Part shown: piece after piece, positions 8,475-21,600 of the stretch | Numbering within the stretch: the stretch's first letter is position 1 | Layout: every line of letters starts with the position of its first letter | Source: Phoronis australis | Taxonomy: Eukaryota > Phoronida > Phoronidae | Length of the DNA stretch: 48,796 nt | NCBI GenBank assembly: GCA_002633005.1 | Contig: NMRA01001031.1 | Span: 1 to 48,796 of the forward strand | Direction: 5' to 3' | The notes under the pieces: generated by a model | What the model saw: the letters and a program-made list of their open reading frames with translations, nothing else | Told to the model about the DNA's origin: nothing | Database searches by the model: none | Made by a program: the position numbers and the translations under genes

Positions 8475-11400
8475 CAAAACGTCTCGGTCGATACGCGGAA
8501 TAATGTCTCGTGGGATATTATTTCATGTACGCCACGCTCGGTACGTTTTGTGTATATATACACAAACTAAGTATTATATTTAGTGTTTATAACAATCGCG
8601 CAATTTACAGAAAAGAGATAGCACTTAATAAAAAGCGTCATGAACTGTGTACAACAATTACGAAGGTCAAAAGCAAACTGACACAGCGAGCTTGAAAACG
8701 ATAAATAGTGGAACTGTAAAAAAGATATAAACTACCGAGTTCAAACCAAACTAAGGCGAAACAAGGTATCTATAGTACTTTTAAGTTTAAAACTTAATTA
8801 AGGTTACTTTACACAAAATTATGTAACTAGCGTGCCACATACATCGTGTGTTCCCTATGCATCAGAGACTAACATAACGTCACGACTGAACGGCCACAGT
8901 GATAAAAGTGGGTTCGAAATATGCGGGCAAACGTAGTGTTTTAACACTGTTTAACAGTTTTTTAAAATCTGATCCAACGTTAAAAATTCTGTATACGACC
9001 AGTTATGAGCACACTGCAAATATAAATGTCATACATAAACATAAAGTACTGACAAGCGATGCATCTGCAGTAACAATTACAATATTACAATTACATGGAT
9101 TCGACATATGCCACTTGGTGGTCATTTTTGTTATTTTTGAGTCTGATTGTTGACGTAAGTCTTTAACGGCCAAAACACTGTAAGGGCCATTATGAAAACT
9201 GACATATTTGTGCTTACTTGGAACTGCATGACTGACTGAATATCGAGTCGTTGGTGAATCTCTTACATTCGTCTCTTTGAAGAGAGAACAACTGATGAGG
9301 TACTTTATTAAAATCGTTGAACCTCAAACAAAACATTTGTCTGATCATGCTCAGGGTTGATAAATGCCAGCAATTTCTTTGGACCGTGCTTGATTTACAG
9401 TGACGATTTTTGACTGGTTTTAACTGGTATCATGTTTTAACAAGAACACATCATGTGACTGAAAATGTTATTCTAAATGTCGGCCCAGGGATAATTTTAG
9501 GTGTTCGCCCTGCGTTGTTGACGCATAACATTTTTCGTTGACCCAAAATGACTTCTTAACTCGAACCAAGTGGCGCAATAAATGTGTTTCGGAATTGTGA
9601 ATTATTTTGTACGCATAACATTCAAACTACGGCATTGCAGAGCATTATTTTGGTCTAAACTAATGTCAGAGACCAAAACAAAAATACCTGCGGCACAGGT
9701 CCAGCACATTGCGAAAATGCACATGCAGGAAGGCGTTAAGACCAATCAATAAAACCAAATAAAATGCCACTCACCGAAAATCTAAAAAGAATACAGTACT
9801 AATGACACAAGAGATTTGAGGCCCTGAGGAATAATTGACCCATGCCACCTTTATGATCGCTTCAAAAGTTATGAATATCATTATAGTTGGTTAGCCAGAT
9901 GCGGGTTTTGATCCATAACTGTACAGTGAAATTCCACAGGGAATCTTGTACAGAGACGTCTAACTTGAGACGTTTAGAACGTAAATGGGTATGAGGAACG
10001 TATTCGTAGGTAAGATGTGTTGAGCTGACAAAGTACTTCTGGTTTTTAACAGTCAATAAAAAAGCAAGTGTGCTGTAGGCAAAATATCGTTTTCAATTAA
10101 ACCTGGACTAACAACAACAGTTTTGTATTTTCCAGTTAATTTTTAAGTAGTTCGCGTTTGCCGAAGGCACGACCTGGAACTACTTGGCAATAAAACAACG
10201 CAGGGTATTGAAGGTAGAATAAAGCCATTTATTACTTGGGTTAAATATAGGTTTCAAACCACTGCAAAGATAAACTGCAAAATATGACCTGTCTAACTAT
10301 ATTGATGGAGTCAGTGTAATATGAGCCAATATGTGAGAATAAGTATATTTTTCAGGTAAATGTGTAGCAAGCATAAACCGTACTAAGCCTACATGCCATG
10401 GTATGAATCGCAAGAGGCAAAATATGAAGAGTGTTCATGTTTTAAAACATATCCACCGGATTGACTTACACTAGCAAACATAACCTCCACAGAGCACAAC
10501 AGCATTCTTTCGGAAATCTGAGGATGCAACACTCAGCCGAGTTACCAGCCTGTGCGTGTGGGTCAGCCAGTTAGTGGCTCCGTCTACCCTAAATCTCAGA
10601 AAATACATCACGCAAATGGCTGATATTTGCTAACGCTGTAACTTTTTGACAGGTGAACCTGGTGAATATTTCATTGATCTGTTACAAATTGGGGAATTTA
10701 TTAGCACGGGCCTGTTATCACTAAATAATTGGCTATAAAACGTGTCCTCGCGTGTCGAAAACAACTTTCATCCTAAACATATACATTTACAAAACAACAC
10801 TTTCACATAAACAAATTCAAGTTCACGGTGTCAGTATCTTGAATTTTCGGTTTAGATGCTAAAACATTCAAACTGCTACCTAAATCTTATAGAGCCTAGC
10901 ACCTAGCACGAGGCAGTAGCGGGCTGTCAGCTCTTACCGAGCCCAGAGATCATTTCAAAACTGAGTACGGAATAAGAACCATTTTCATAACAGTTGTCTC
11001 AAATCAAACGTCGTTTTTAGACAGTAAGCAGATATGGGCTTAATGCGGGTTTAACATATATTTAATAATTCGAAAACGTTTTTGTGAAACGTCCACACAA
11101 ATAGCTCTTGATAAAGATGCTGCTGTTCAATCAAGTTTTTTTAGAGGGGAAAGAGGGTAGGCAACTTAGGATAGCAGCGTCATCAGAAAATATTTTTAGA
11201 AGTTTTGGTCTGTGTCGGTGATTGAGTCAGTGATGATAGGTTACTATAATGGCAACATTTTCAAACAAGAATTCCGAATGTACTGTGAGAAATTACAAAG
11301 AGTATGTAGACCAAGATACCTGTTGTCTTGCATTTTTGCCGGCAGCAGACTTAAGAATGACACATGCCCGTAGCCCGCATTGCGCAGGGTGTGGTTCGAA

Positions 11401-11745
11401 TTTCTTGAACGGTGGACCTTTGATATTTTGCAAGCGTCGACATTGTGGACTTTTCATTAAGGGCCTCAGCTGACGCAGCTTAATCAGGGGAAGGGAAATT
11501 TGTATACACAACGGTGATTCTCAGCTCTATATTTTTGAGAGGTGACGGAATTAGTAATACCAGATATGAGGATGCCGTGACGGTTGCTCGCAAATAATGT
11601 GGTCCAAAACGTTCTCACGTTACTTCCTGCCAAATTTTCAAATCAAGCATGCTTAAATGAGTGATTACACCTACTTGAATAGAAGAATTTAATAGAAGGA
11701 TAACTTGAAGAAATTTTTTTATCTACTTATATTTTTGCGCGTTAC
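8475..11745. other. mostly featureless AT-rich sequence
   Basis: I find no convincing gene. An 84-codon frame at 8899-9153 lacks any motif. A 74-codon frame at 11249-11473 carries a Cys cluster (CAGCGSNFLNGGPLIF followed by CKRRHCG) and is discussed under findings. Confidence 0.5.
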
Positions 11746-11913
11746 TTAAAGGAGAATGCCACCCGATTGAATTAGTCTTTTTTACCGTCTTAATCGGTCT
11801 ATATTCACATCGCTTCGCACACAGTCGACCTTACCTTGCCAAGAGGTGTCGCGTTAACCTGTAAGGATCGTGAGAAAACAACGCAACGACGTCAGTGGTT
11901 CATCTGTAGAGTG

Positions 11914-12210
11914 AATGACACTATGTTGCGGTGCATTGTTCCCGCTTGACTGAACTATGGAACTGGGAGGAAAGCGGGTATATCGTTTTTTTGACTTCCT
12001 CGAGAACCAAAACTGCTCAGGAAGTGGCTCGCGGTAGTGAAGAATAAAAAGTACCCTGTTAATAGCAAGTATGAGGCCGTGAAACATCTCCTTGTCTGTG
12101 GCCGACATTTCGTCGACAGTGATTTCTCTGACAAATGCTGTCTTAACAAAGAACTATCCATTCGTTCCGTTGCCTGTGCATGTTTATGGCGCCTCTCTAG
12201 TGTTTCTTGA
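11914..12210 (+). pseudogene. THAP zinc-finger relic in Kolobok-like copy 1
   Basis: THAP domains are C2CH zinc-binding DNA-recognition modules. In one frame the relic reads PREPKLLRKWLAVVKNKKYP, then later LLVCGRHFVDSDF, which matches the THAP core (Trp after a basic stretch, then Cys-x2-His-Phe). An upstream frame from the ATG at 11914 gives MTLCCGALFPL. The frame is broken by a stop after that segment and by a shift near 11985 in a run of T. The frame ends at 12208-12210. The copy at 34217-34476 preserves different parts. Confidence 0.7.
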
Positions 12211-12314
12211 TCAGTGTATTCCGATTCGAACTGATAGCCTGTGAAACTTAACGATCCACCTGTAAAGTCTTCATCGGATGAGCTCTCGTCTAAATCGGGA
12301 TTGCGAGTTGCCAT
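12135..12314 (-). pseudogene. second coding relic, convergent with the THAP relic
   Basis: A minus-strand frame starts at the ATG at 12314 with an acidic N-terminus (DLDESSSDEDFTGGSLSF), followed by GYQFESEYTDQETLERR. A diverged form occurs at the same place in the second copy (34767-34954), so this is a shared element feature and not a chance frame. The Tyr-x-Phe-Glu block recalls the start of the cysteine-rich P2X7-tail-like proteins of invertebrates, but that is a weak resemblance from memory. Confidence 0.45.
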
Positions 12315-13457
12315 GTTTACGGTTATTATTCTGCACTAAAATGAATTATTCTCACCCTAACCAGTGCTTTTATAAAACTGAAACAAAATCTGTCTCATTA
12401 GATACAAATCGTAATGCCTTTGGAATATTCGTGGGTGCAAATGTTTTGAGAAGTCAGCAATGAATAAACCACTGTGTTACCGGCTTCAGATGCAATAAAT
12501 GTAACTGACCGGGCACCGAGGCCGTGTGAGCGCATGCTAATTCAGTGTTTGCTGACAGAAAACTGTTGTGAAACAACAACTCGATCTTATATGCTATGAG
12601 TACATGTTTTGTGAATCTTTATTTAGATATACAAATACATTATTCAAATCATTGTTACTGTATAACCTTGGCCCTTACGGTTCTGTGGAAAGGGAACCTC
12701 AGTGACTGAGCGACTCCTGACAAGTATGTAGATCTCCAGTTTCGTGGCTAATTCACCAAAACAATCTCGTGCACACTATTTCTTTGACTCACTATTATAG
12801 TCTTTTCGTGACTGGAGGTTTAGTTTCTAGCGCTGGTTTATGTCCGGTGATGTCCAATCCCGCCGGCGGCCGCAACAGGCCTGATCGGGTTTCGAGCCAC
12901 TGGCTGGGATAAAAAACGTTTTGTGTGTTTAGAACTAAAATATCGCAAGTCTAAAATTACAATACACAGCTATTTTCTCATGTCTGTATTTTACGGACGA
13001 ATGATTCGAATTCATCACCAAACAGACCCAAAATCCCGCGACCGACCATGGTAAATTGGCCTAGTACCGAACTCTGTAGGCTACGGTACGTTCAAATACC
13101 TATAAATCCGTAACTGTGAAATAAAACAACACGTTTGTTCAAGAACTCGATGTATTTGTAAGGGTTTTACATCCAGTTTTGATAATTTATTGGTGTAAAA
13201 CGATGAATTCAAGTGATAAGTTGACACCAGTAAGCGTGTTGTGAACGGCTGAACAGACTGCGTTCGAACCGATTACGTCATTGGTTAATTTCAACACCTC
13301 CGTCTGCCATCTGGTGTCAGGTAAAACAACTGAACTTGCTGTTATCGAGTGGAACTACTCGATCTAAATTGATACAAAATAGGTTGTTTTTTGGGTGGTA
13401 TTCTCCTTTAAGTTGCTTACGTCGTTGTAAATGGGAACAGTACACTACTCACATTTC

Positions 13458-14203
13458 GGTTCGCCATTCCGAAGGTTCACTACTTCGAAGGTTCACTACT
13501 ACGAAAATGTCTAATTTTAATTTTTACACTTTTACATGCAAAAATGATACTTCTGTTATTAGATACAATGGTGTACCTATACGCCCGGTACTAAAATACT
13601 TTGTTTGGATTTCATACGCATGCGAAGTTTCCGGCATGTCTTACGAACACGGAAAAATGAGAACGTTATTGCATTTAAAAATATGGTGTGGGAATATTGA
13701 TGAATTGTCAACCAGGATACATTCATCAAATCTGTGTCTAAGTCGTATCATTTCACAGCGCGACTGAAAAGTTTAGGGCCGCTGCACTTGAACCTCACCC
13801 ACCGGAACCACTCACACGGTCGGGGCGAAACTAAATGTAGTTAGTAGGCTGCCTTATCCCTGCCAGTCTTCACGAAGTCAGAGAGCCCCATTCAGCCTTC
13901 TTATGTGAAAACCGTTGGTTGCCGCAGCCCTGACCCGTGCCCCAGATGTTGTCCATGCTTGAGAATGTGTCGTTAGCTGGATTCAAGAATCACGATAGGC
14001 CGTGATTGGAACTGAGCTCAATGTATTAAGAACTAGTCAAATTTTGCACACCCTTTAACTGATTACTAAATGGACACAAATACAATACTATATTCATGTC
14101 TTTTACGACTCTTGTGGACATTCGAAGTAGTGAACTTTCGAAGGTGGCAAACCTTCAGAGTAGTGGACCTTCGGAGTAGCGAACCTTCGGAATAGTGCAT
14201 CTA
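13458..14203. mobile_element. foldback element with inverted 16-bp iterons
   Basis: At the left end (13458-13505) units of the type CGAAGGTTCACTACTT follow one another every 16 bp. At the right end (14121-14200) four to five degenerate copies occur in the opposite orientation. The same iteron appears four times at 26308-26373. The interior contains an 87-codon frame (13507-13767) with no recognised domain. This suggests a small non-autonomous element whose ends are made of iterons. Confidence 0.55.
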
Positions 14204-17170
14204 ACCATGGAAATATTTTCCATCAAGTTGCTCGTATGAACTATGCACGATTGACACTATTGACAAGAGAAGTCTATTTTCATTGACCAAAGTTTTATTG
14301 GGTCTAGACCTACTTTTCCCCAAAACTGTGAGCATGCTCGTCGGTGTTTTCTCAGAGCAAGCAAGCACGTTATAGTTAAACTTTTGGTTTTTGAGCAACG
14401 ACGGAGGGATGCCTACATTTAACTTACCTTCGGCTTCTACTGAATTTTAAAGGACGGAAACGCACACACGTGTACACGCATGCATGTCAATCCACCAATC
14501 CACAATCGAAGTGGACACTGGATGAAAAACATACATGTATTTGACGAACACTTTCAATTATAAATTTTAAAACACACGCCCTTTACCGTATTATGCTAGC
14601 AAGCAATATCGGGTAACAAACTTAATTTCTGTTGTTTTAATTGTTACTTGGTCGATTTTTTGGCATTCACACCGCCCTACTTTTTGAGACCTTTCTCGCT
14701 GTATATAGCATAGCAAGGTATAGATATTTACTTTTGGACTCACATGTTACCTTACAGTGTCGATAAGTAACATAAAGCTGAACGATCATGTCATCAACGA
14801 AAAAACCAGTCGGGCAAAGTTGGCCGGGTATGGCTCGATGATTAAGTGAACACAATTATCATTGTAGTTGGTAGAACCAATAGCTGCAACAGGATAGGCC
14901 TGGGGCTGGACCTTTTCCGCGGAGGGGGGGGAGGCTCGATCGAACCCCTCGAACTCCCCTGGTTACTGGCTGTGATAGCTGGTACTAGCAGTGACCTTTG
15001 GGTGGCTGTTTACTACAAACACCTCCACTGCACTGAACCCCAGGACTGGTTTTCGCTCCTCAGGTCTAGAGGTTGGCCATGGTGTGTGAAACTTTTTCAG
15101 GAAGCCAGTGGAAATTAGGGGCGCGAATTCGTAACGAGTATTCGGCACCCGCTGTAATAGGGTAGAGTTGTTTCCACCCTGTGGATAATGCTGCTATCAA
15201 ATAATAAAGAAATAGACTCTTTTGACCAAGGCTTTGAAGTGACACAATTGGGAAAAATGTTTTTTAGACCAATTTCGGTTATTGCGTCAAGCCATTATTA
15301 TCATTAATCATCTGGTTCTTGATTGGTCAATGAACGATGTGAACAACTTATACAGGTATAAACTTGCACAAATCGAGTAAAATGAAGGGGAGATTCAAGT
15401 GCATGTATCACGAAACTGTCACAGATAATGTCATGCTATGCCTGATACATTTACGATCTAAGATATTCGCCAAGAGTGATTGTAATTGAAAAAAACCCGT
15501 TGATTTGCTACTTGGCTCTCCCTGGTAATGTTTTCCTGTCAAGATTCGAAGGTGAAAAAAGTGTGAAAGGTACAACGGCTAAGACACAACGTGACTTTGA
15601 TATTGACAAACACACATCTAGACGTAAAACAATCCCACGAACCAGCACATCTATACAAAAATAAAGCCAACGTGCAGAGGCAAGATAAAGACTTCAAACC
15701 ATGCGCGAAAGGTTTCCATTGGAATGAAAAACGTGTTTTCACGTAAAATGTGCTTACAGAGCAGAAAACGAGGAAATGCGCTATTTCAAAATTTGACTTT
15801 CAATTATTAACAAACACCTAAAGCATGTCTTATCTATCTATGCAGGGCAGCCGGTGTCGTGTACAAGGGGACACGTGTGTACTGTGTGTGAACTTTGTGT
15901 TCATCACAATAGAATTATGTTGTTTATTAATAACGTATAATATCATAGGCTAGACCCACAGTCACATCGTTTTTCCAAATTTTTTATATTTTTGGTTCAG
16001 GTTAGTACGAAACCAACTCACCACTTGAAATTATTACTAAATTATGTGTTTGGATAAATCTGTGTGCTCCGACAATGGTTGCACCCATTGCATACTCCGG
16101 AGGAGTTGAGAAGGATTAAGATTGACCAAGTCCATAACCAGTAATAATTTTGAAGTTCCTGGTAATTTTCAGGTGTCCATAAATGAGGACAAATTTCATT
16201 TGACTAGGTCCAAAACGACAACCTGGCGCCAGAGAAGAGAAGCGAACTGCGTCCCTGTCACAAAGAAAACGCGCCAAAATTGGAACACGAAAGTGAAGCT
16301 CGGGCAAAAGTCATTTTCATTCTTTAAACATTATTTCCCTGAATTCGGCAAGTCAGTATTTAGTGGACGTCACAGAGATGTGCACAGAAGTACATTAAAC
16401 TCATTCGTTGTTCGCATACGACTGTTACAGGTGACAATCAATCAAGGAAGAGCAATTTGGCGGTTTTGAAAGTGACCTGGTACCACGGATGACATTTATC
16501 TTGCATCTGCACATGCCACTTTAGCAAATGACACAACTTGAACACACAAGGAAAAATAGTATCAAAATTACATGACAGCAGCCGCTCTTGTCAACAAAAG
16601 TGAATAAACACACGTCAAAGTTATCCTTTGATATACATGTTGCCGTCTTTTGTATCTTATTCTTGTTCCGTCTGTTGGTAATTTACTTCACACACTCCCG
16701 GATTAAGGTTTCTCAGAGCCCCGGGTTATAACAAATCTGGTGCCCGGTAATTTGACAAACCGAACGATCGCAACTCTTTTCGTACAGCTCTAGAGGCACC
16801 CCCGGTCGTCACAATTGTTCACTCCCACTTCCCGAAGCTTTCACGGCACTTCCTGTCATCAATACATCTGGGCATTTCGCGTAATTTCCTTAAAAAATAC
16901 AAAACAGGTTTCCGGTTGCTGCAATGTGGAGCACTTAAATTTTGCGGTCAACTCTGATAGCTCTTTGTGGTGGCCTTAAGGTGTAGCGCAATGCCCGGAT
17001 AAAGTGCCACTGGCGTCAGAACTGCACACGGGAGGATAGGCGCATAGGTCGTGAAATTTGCAACTAGCCAACAGAAACTACTGCCGTGTGTTTATCTCGT
17101 TTCAGTTACATAAAACATTTGTAGCAATTATATGAATATTTAAATCTTGAATCAGCGTAGAAATACAAAT
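14204..17170. other. no gene recognised
   Basis: A GC-richer stretch with a run of G lies at 14890-15180. A 115-codon frame at 16122-16469 shows no motif and starts at a non-ATG codon. I see no terminal repeats or clear coding sequence. Confidence 0.5.
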
Positions 17171-17330
17171 CGCAAACATTTCAAGAGTGGTCCACACGCC
17201 ACCTGTTGACCACATCGCGTGACCAATGAACACACGTCTGAAAAATTTCTGCTCCGACCGGAACTCGAACCCGGGACCTTCTGCTCACAGTGCAAACGGA
17301 ATTTTGCCACGCCAGTTTAAGATTTACATA
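17171..17330 (-). mobile_element. tRNA-derived SINE piece (left, minus strand)
   Basis: Read on the minus strand, a box B-like stretch GGTCCCGGGTTCGAGTTCC (17278-17260) is followed by a tail that matches the plus-strand copy at 17396-17546, through CAACAGGTGGCGTG to AAATGTTTGCG. There is no complete tRNA cloverleaf, so I read it as a SINE head and tail rather than a tRNA gene. Confidence 0.6.
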
Positions 17331-17395
17331 TTCATAAATTGCGGTCAGGAGTTTATGGGCGGGATGGCCACCGCCAAGTCTGTGTTCGACCACTG

Positions 17396-17546
17396 GTCTT
17401 GATGGCTCAGTGGATTACAGTGTCTGCACGGTTAGCAGAAGGTTCCGAGTTCGAGTCGGGGCAGAAATCTTTTCAGGCCTATGTCCATTACGTCACGTGA
17501 TGTGACCAACAGGTGGCGTGCAGACGAGACTTACAAATGTTTGCGA
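17396..17546 (+). mobile_element. tRNA-derived SINE piece (right, plus strand)
   Basis: A box A-like TGGCTCAGTGG at 17403-17413 and a box B-like GGTTCCGAGTTCGAGTC at 17441-17457 have RNA polymerase III promoter spacing. The tail matches the inverted neighbour at 17171-17330. The two copies face away from a shared centre. Confidence 0.65.
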
Positions 17547-18560
17547 CTTGTACCAATTAATAAGCGAATTATCTGGAGTAAATATCATTTCATATAATAA
17601 TCATCAAATTAGTGAACGTAAACATTTACTGAAGATTGTCTACGAATGCTCTGATGACGTGAAGTCACAATCCACAAATCGTTCACTATGATAAAACAAA
17701 TTATTGCTCAAGTGCATAATATTGATCCCGCCATGAAAGATACTATTTCCGCTTCATATTGAGTTTGAAATAGTCACAAGCACTTTGAATTGAGAAATTC
17801 TACTAAAATTGCTTTTTGAACGTCACCTTTTAAAAACTTGAAATTTGATATTAAAAGCCAGAAAAATCTATGTGTAATTTATGAACTGGTCCCATATTGG
17901 AGGTACCATGGGAATAATAACACTTGTTCTTTTTGTCTAAAACAGTGAAAGAATGGAATTTCTTTCCTTAAAAGCAACTGATCTGGAATAAGCAGTTCTT
18001 TATAACAACAATAAAAAACTTTCCTATGTCCTGATGAGAGAATTCAACAAATGGTTCTCTGTCATAAAAATATTGTACAAGGGCATAATTTTAACGATCG
18101 ATTTCACGCAAAACAGTGTGCCTAAATCATGACATTGTCAAGAGCTTACAAGTCACTAATAAGACACACACAGAAACAAAATCCTCCATTGATATGACAT
18201 TTACAGGAACACAGAACAATAGTCAGCATTGGAATTATTGAAGATTAACTTGCGTACGCTTGCTTCAGTGAAACAACAAAAATAATGATTGATAACAACT
18301 CAATTCATTGATTTTCGAATTAAAAATGCTCCTGTATACTGAAAATATCCGACAATGTGAAAGCATAGTCATCTAAGAAAAGAAATACAAACAAAAATGT
18401 ACTATGAGACACTCATAATTATGAACACGCTTACACAGCAAACAAACGCGGTTAGTCATAACATTATATCCTGGTCAAACTGAGCACAAAGGTGGATCTC
18501 TCGCGGAACACAACGCCGTGGTGGAAATTTTAAGACGCGCTGAATAGATATGCAACTCAT
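17547..18560. other. likely 3' flank of the MIB_HERC2/WWE gene
   Basis: AT-rich sequence downstream (on the minus strand) of the stop at 18561-18563. I did not find a clear minus-strand polyadenylation signal close to the stop. Confidence 0.4.
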
Positions 18561-18634
18561 TCAATTATTCCCTAGACTATTCCTCAAATTAAGGTCAATC
18601 TCGAGGCGACTGTTGAACTCATCTTCGTCGAGTA
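18561..18634 (-). CDS. terminal exon, acidic C-terminus and stop
   Basis: The acceptor TATTTACAG precedes the exon. The first two bases complete a Val codon with the last base of the previous exon, then LDEDEFNSRLEIDLNLRNSL and GNN lead to TGA at 18563-18561. The phase match and the charged sequence support it; there is no domain. Confidence 0.75.
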
Positions 18635-21600
18635 CTGTAAATACAACAATAGCAAATGTACAAACAAGCGTGAGAATAATATTAAGAACAAAGAAATGTC
18701 CAAAAGCTCATGCACATTCATCACAAAGTTTTCACATCACCAAGCACGCCCACGAGCCTCCAGGAGAGTAAATTGGTCTCGTATTGTCTAACAGTCGAAG
18801 CTGATTGTGACTAATATAACTAAAAGTCTCATAGGCAATAATCCGGATACAAATACACACTGGCTTTCCACAAAAACAGGTAAACAGACACAATTTTTAG
18901 TTTGTAGTAAACGGGTGAGATGCTTATATATTTGAATCCCTCAAGGATTGGTTGTAAACACTTCATAACACATCTGGTATTTTAGAAACCTAACATTATT
19001 GGGCAGAGGTGATTCATAAATGCGCATGTGCGAACGTCCATCATAGCAACAAAGGAATTACGTAAACAAATGCTTAATCCTAGAGTCATCCTGGTTTCAA
19101 AAAGTCGGACTTCACGTCATTCTCTATCCTTAATCGGTCTTCTGTTGCACCGTTACCTCATAACTGTTATCAAAGAGCATCCTGACATTTGCTGTAAGGA
19201 TTGGTGTTTGCAAACGCGCAGATAGGAAACAACTCCGAGGGATAATTTGAGGTTACCGAAATTTCCACACCAGCAATGGGAATTCTTACCCTCACGTGCC
19301 ATCTGTATTGTTTTGTCTCCACATTTTGCTTCCATCTTCTTAAAATCAACTGTGAACCTGAAATTTGACATTTAGGTGTATGAAACATTAAACATTGCTT
19401 TTAAAGTGTTTCTTGTATGCATCGATTCACAAAGCGACGAACGTTGGCCATATTGTTAACATCAATACAACTGTTTTTATTAAATCAACTCCAAATTGAC
19501 CTATCGCCAGGACTTTGAGTGACGGCTTAACTGACCATCTAGAACTTATCATTCTAGACACACCTTCGTTTCCAAGCCGCCATTTTACCCGACAAACAAC
19601 CCGTTGCCGAGTAAAACTTATTGTTTGGTAGTCGACATTACGCAAGGGAACGGAGCCTTCGATAGGTCAATTGCCAAAACAGAAACCTTCTTCATTTTTC
19701 ATTTTAACATGTGTACAAACTAGTCACTAAATTGTAACACCGGCCTCCCTGACCAATTTTTTTTTCAAAATACGAAAATCTTTTGCCCAAGCCTCATGAC
19801 AAAGAACTTAATGTAAAATTGAATTCTTTACGCTTCTCAGTACTCTAAGACACCTGCCAACGTGCGACTACGCAAGCTAACGCGAATATCGTGAAATAGT
19901 TAATTTGCACTTGGACAAGCGATGGCCCTCACCGTTGCAATACTTATTACAGAAGGCATCGAAAACTACCAAAACTATAAGCACTTTCAAGCAAAATGAA
20001 ATAATTTCGTCCTTGAATTTTAATTGTTAGCCTATCAATTATCTTAGCTCTACTCTTCACCATTTTCTCATAACAGAATTCAAGTTTGATGTTCTGAGCA
20101 CTTGCACAGTTTTCTGCAGTTCATGTATGATGATATGTCCAAAATGTATGCAAAATATCGACATCTTACATGACGGCTTTAAAATGGAACTTAAGAAGTA
20201 CGGTAACTATTCACATGGTTTTATTGATGCCATGTTTCCTGACTGTGTCATTACTGATTGCATTTGAAAGGTGTAGGGGATTTAGCGTACATTACTCCAT
20301 CGATGTCCATTTGCATCGATGCTTCACGGTTGTCCTGGTACTTTAAGTCCAATAACATGGTAGTTTCTTGACTGTACATCAACCACACGTCAGAGTCGTC
20401 AAGATGACTCCAAACGATGTGTTTACCGGGTGGTTCTTGGAATGGAAATTTGCTGGCTTCCCCTGGCGGCTTTCGACGACTGGAAATAGTGTATTACCAT
20501 GTTATTGTATAATGTACAGTCACTTAGGATCAGGATGACCATTTAATCAAAGGTCGTAAGTCTGGTCGTATTCAAAACAGTCGTAGGCATGTTTTGTGAA
20601 GGGAATCCTGTACTTTTGCATGAGTGAAACGACCGCTACTGACGTGAAAGTGATCGAAGTTCACATGAATGTTACATCACGAATATGACATTTGACCTTG
20701 CGATAGGTGTGGCAGTGGTCGTCAAATAGTCCAGTACCGGGTGAAATGTCGTTGCCCATATCTTTAACAAATAGTAAAAATAGGAGAGGTCCGACAACGG
20801 TGCCCTGGCGGACACTGGATAAAACTACAGTGGAGGTTGAAAGTTTTTTTTCGTTCACCATTACTCGTTGTTTACGTTTACGTTTGTCACGACGCTGGAT
20901 GGGCGCACGCATGCTTGCATGAGCCCCGTTTCATTGAAGGTCGTGGCATTAGTTTTAGCTAAGTTCGCTGTACCATATTTTCACTGAAAATTCATTTACG
21001 TGGGATATGAAGGTGAGCGGTCTAGGAAGCTTGGCTGCTTACATAGGAACTTGAAACTTGCACCGAAGCCAAGCAGAGTTAGACCCTGTCGCGAGTATGT
21101 TTTTTCATTTTGTAACCCTCACACTCATCAAAACGTCGATTCTCATGAAAACATCCAACGACGAGAGGCACGTTTTGTTTTATAAGACTTTCCAAGTACG
21201 AGCAATGCCACTCAACTGCTTCGTTTTAAATCAGTTTTGGCCGGTACCTCGAATATGTAGTCTAGCTCATTTCCTGGGGCCTTTGTAAGGCCCCATGGGG
21301 TCACACTCAGAGTGCAGACAACGGCAGACGTCCATTTCTGTACATATTGAGGTGGACTCTAAATGCTCCCGTGGTCAGATGTTACCTCGTTCATCTATGC
21401 TAAGTGCTCTGGGCTGCCGGTCTATTTCACTACTTTCTATAGAATTCAACATGCCCACACTGTAATTATCAACATCAAACATTAAGACTACTAATAGGAC
21501 AACTCGCAGGAGCAACCAAAATTCCGTTCTGCAAATCCATGCAAGAACAGACGTCTACAAGTATTCCTTCTTTCCTCGGACAATAAGAAACTGGTCACTT

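Larger units (their letters stand above)
11750..13407. mobile_element. Kolobok-like TTAA-flanked transposon, copy 1
   Basis: The element is 1658 bp, flanked on both sides by TTAA (11746-11749 and 13408-13411). Its ends are inverted: AGGAGAATGCCACCC on the left, and AGGAGAATACCACCC on the right when read inward. TTAA duplications and THAP-type DNA-binding domains are both known for the Kolobok superfamily. A second copy lies at 34008-35988 with the same ends and internal order. It carries only relics of coding sequence and no catalytic domain that I can see, so it is non-autonomous. Confidence 0.82.

Noticed and set aside
17396-17475. Possible tRNA gene (box A and box B present)
   Set aside because: No complete acceptor stem or anticodon arm can be drawn, and the same head and tail recur inverted next door, so a SINE is the better reading.
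20707-20922. Plus-strand frame of 71 codons
   Set aside because: It is the shadow of the minus-strand reverse-transcriptase relic.
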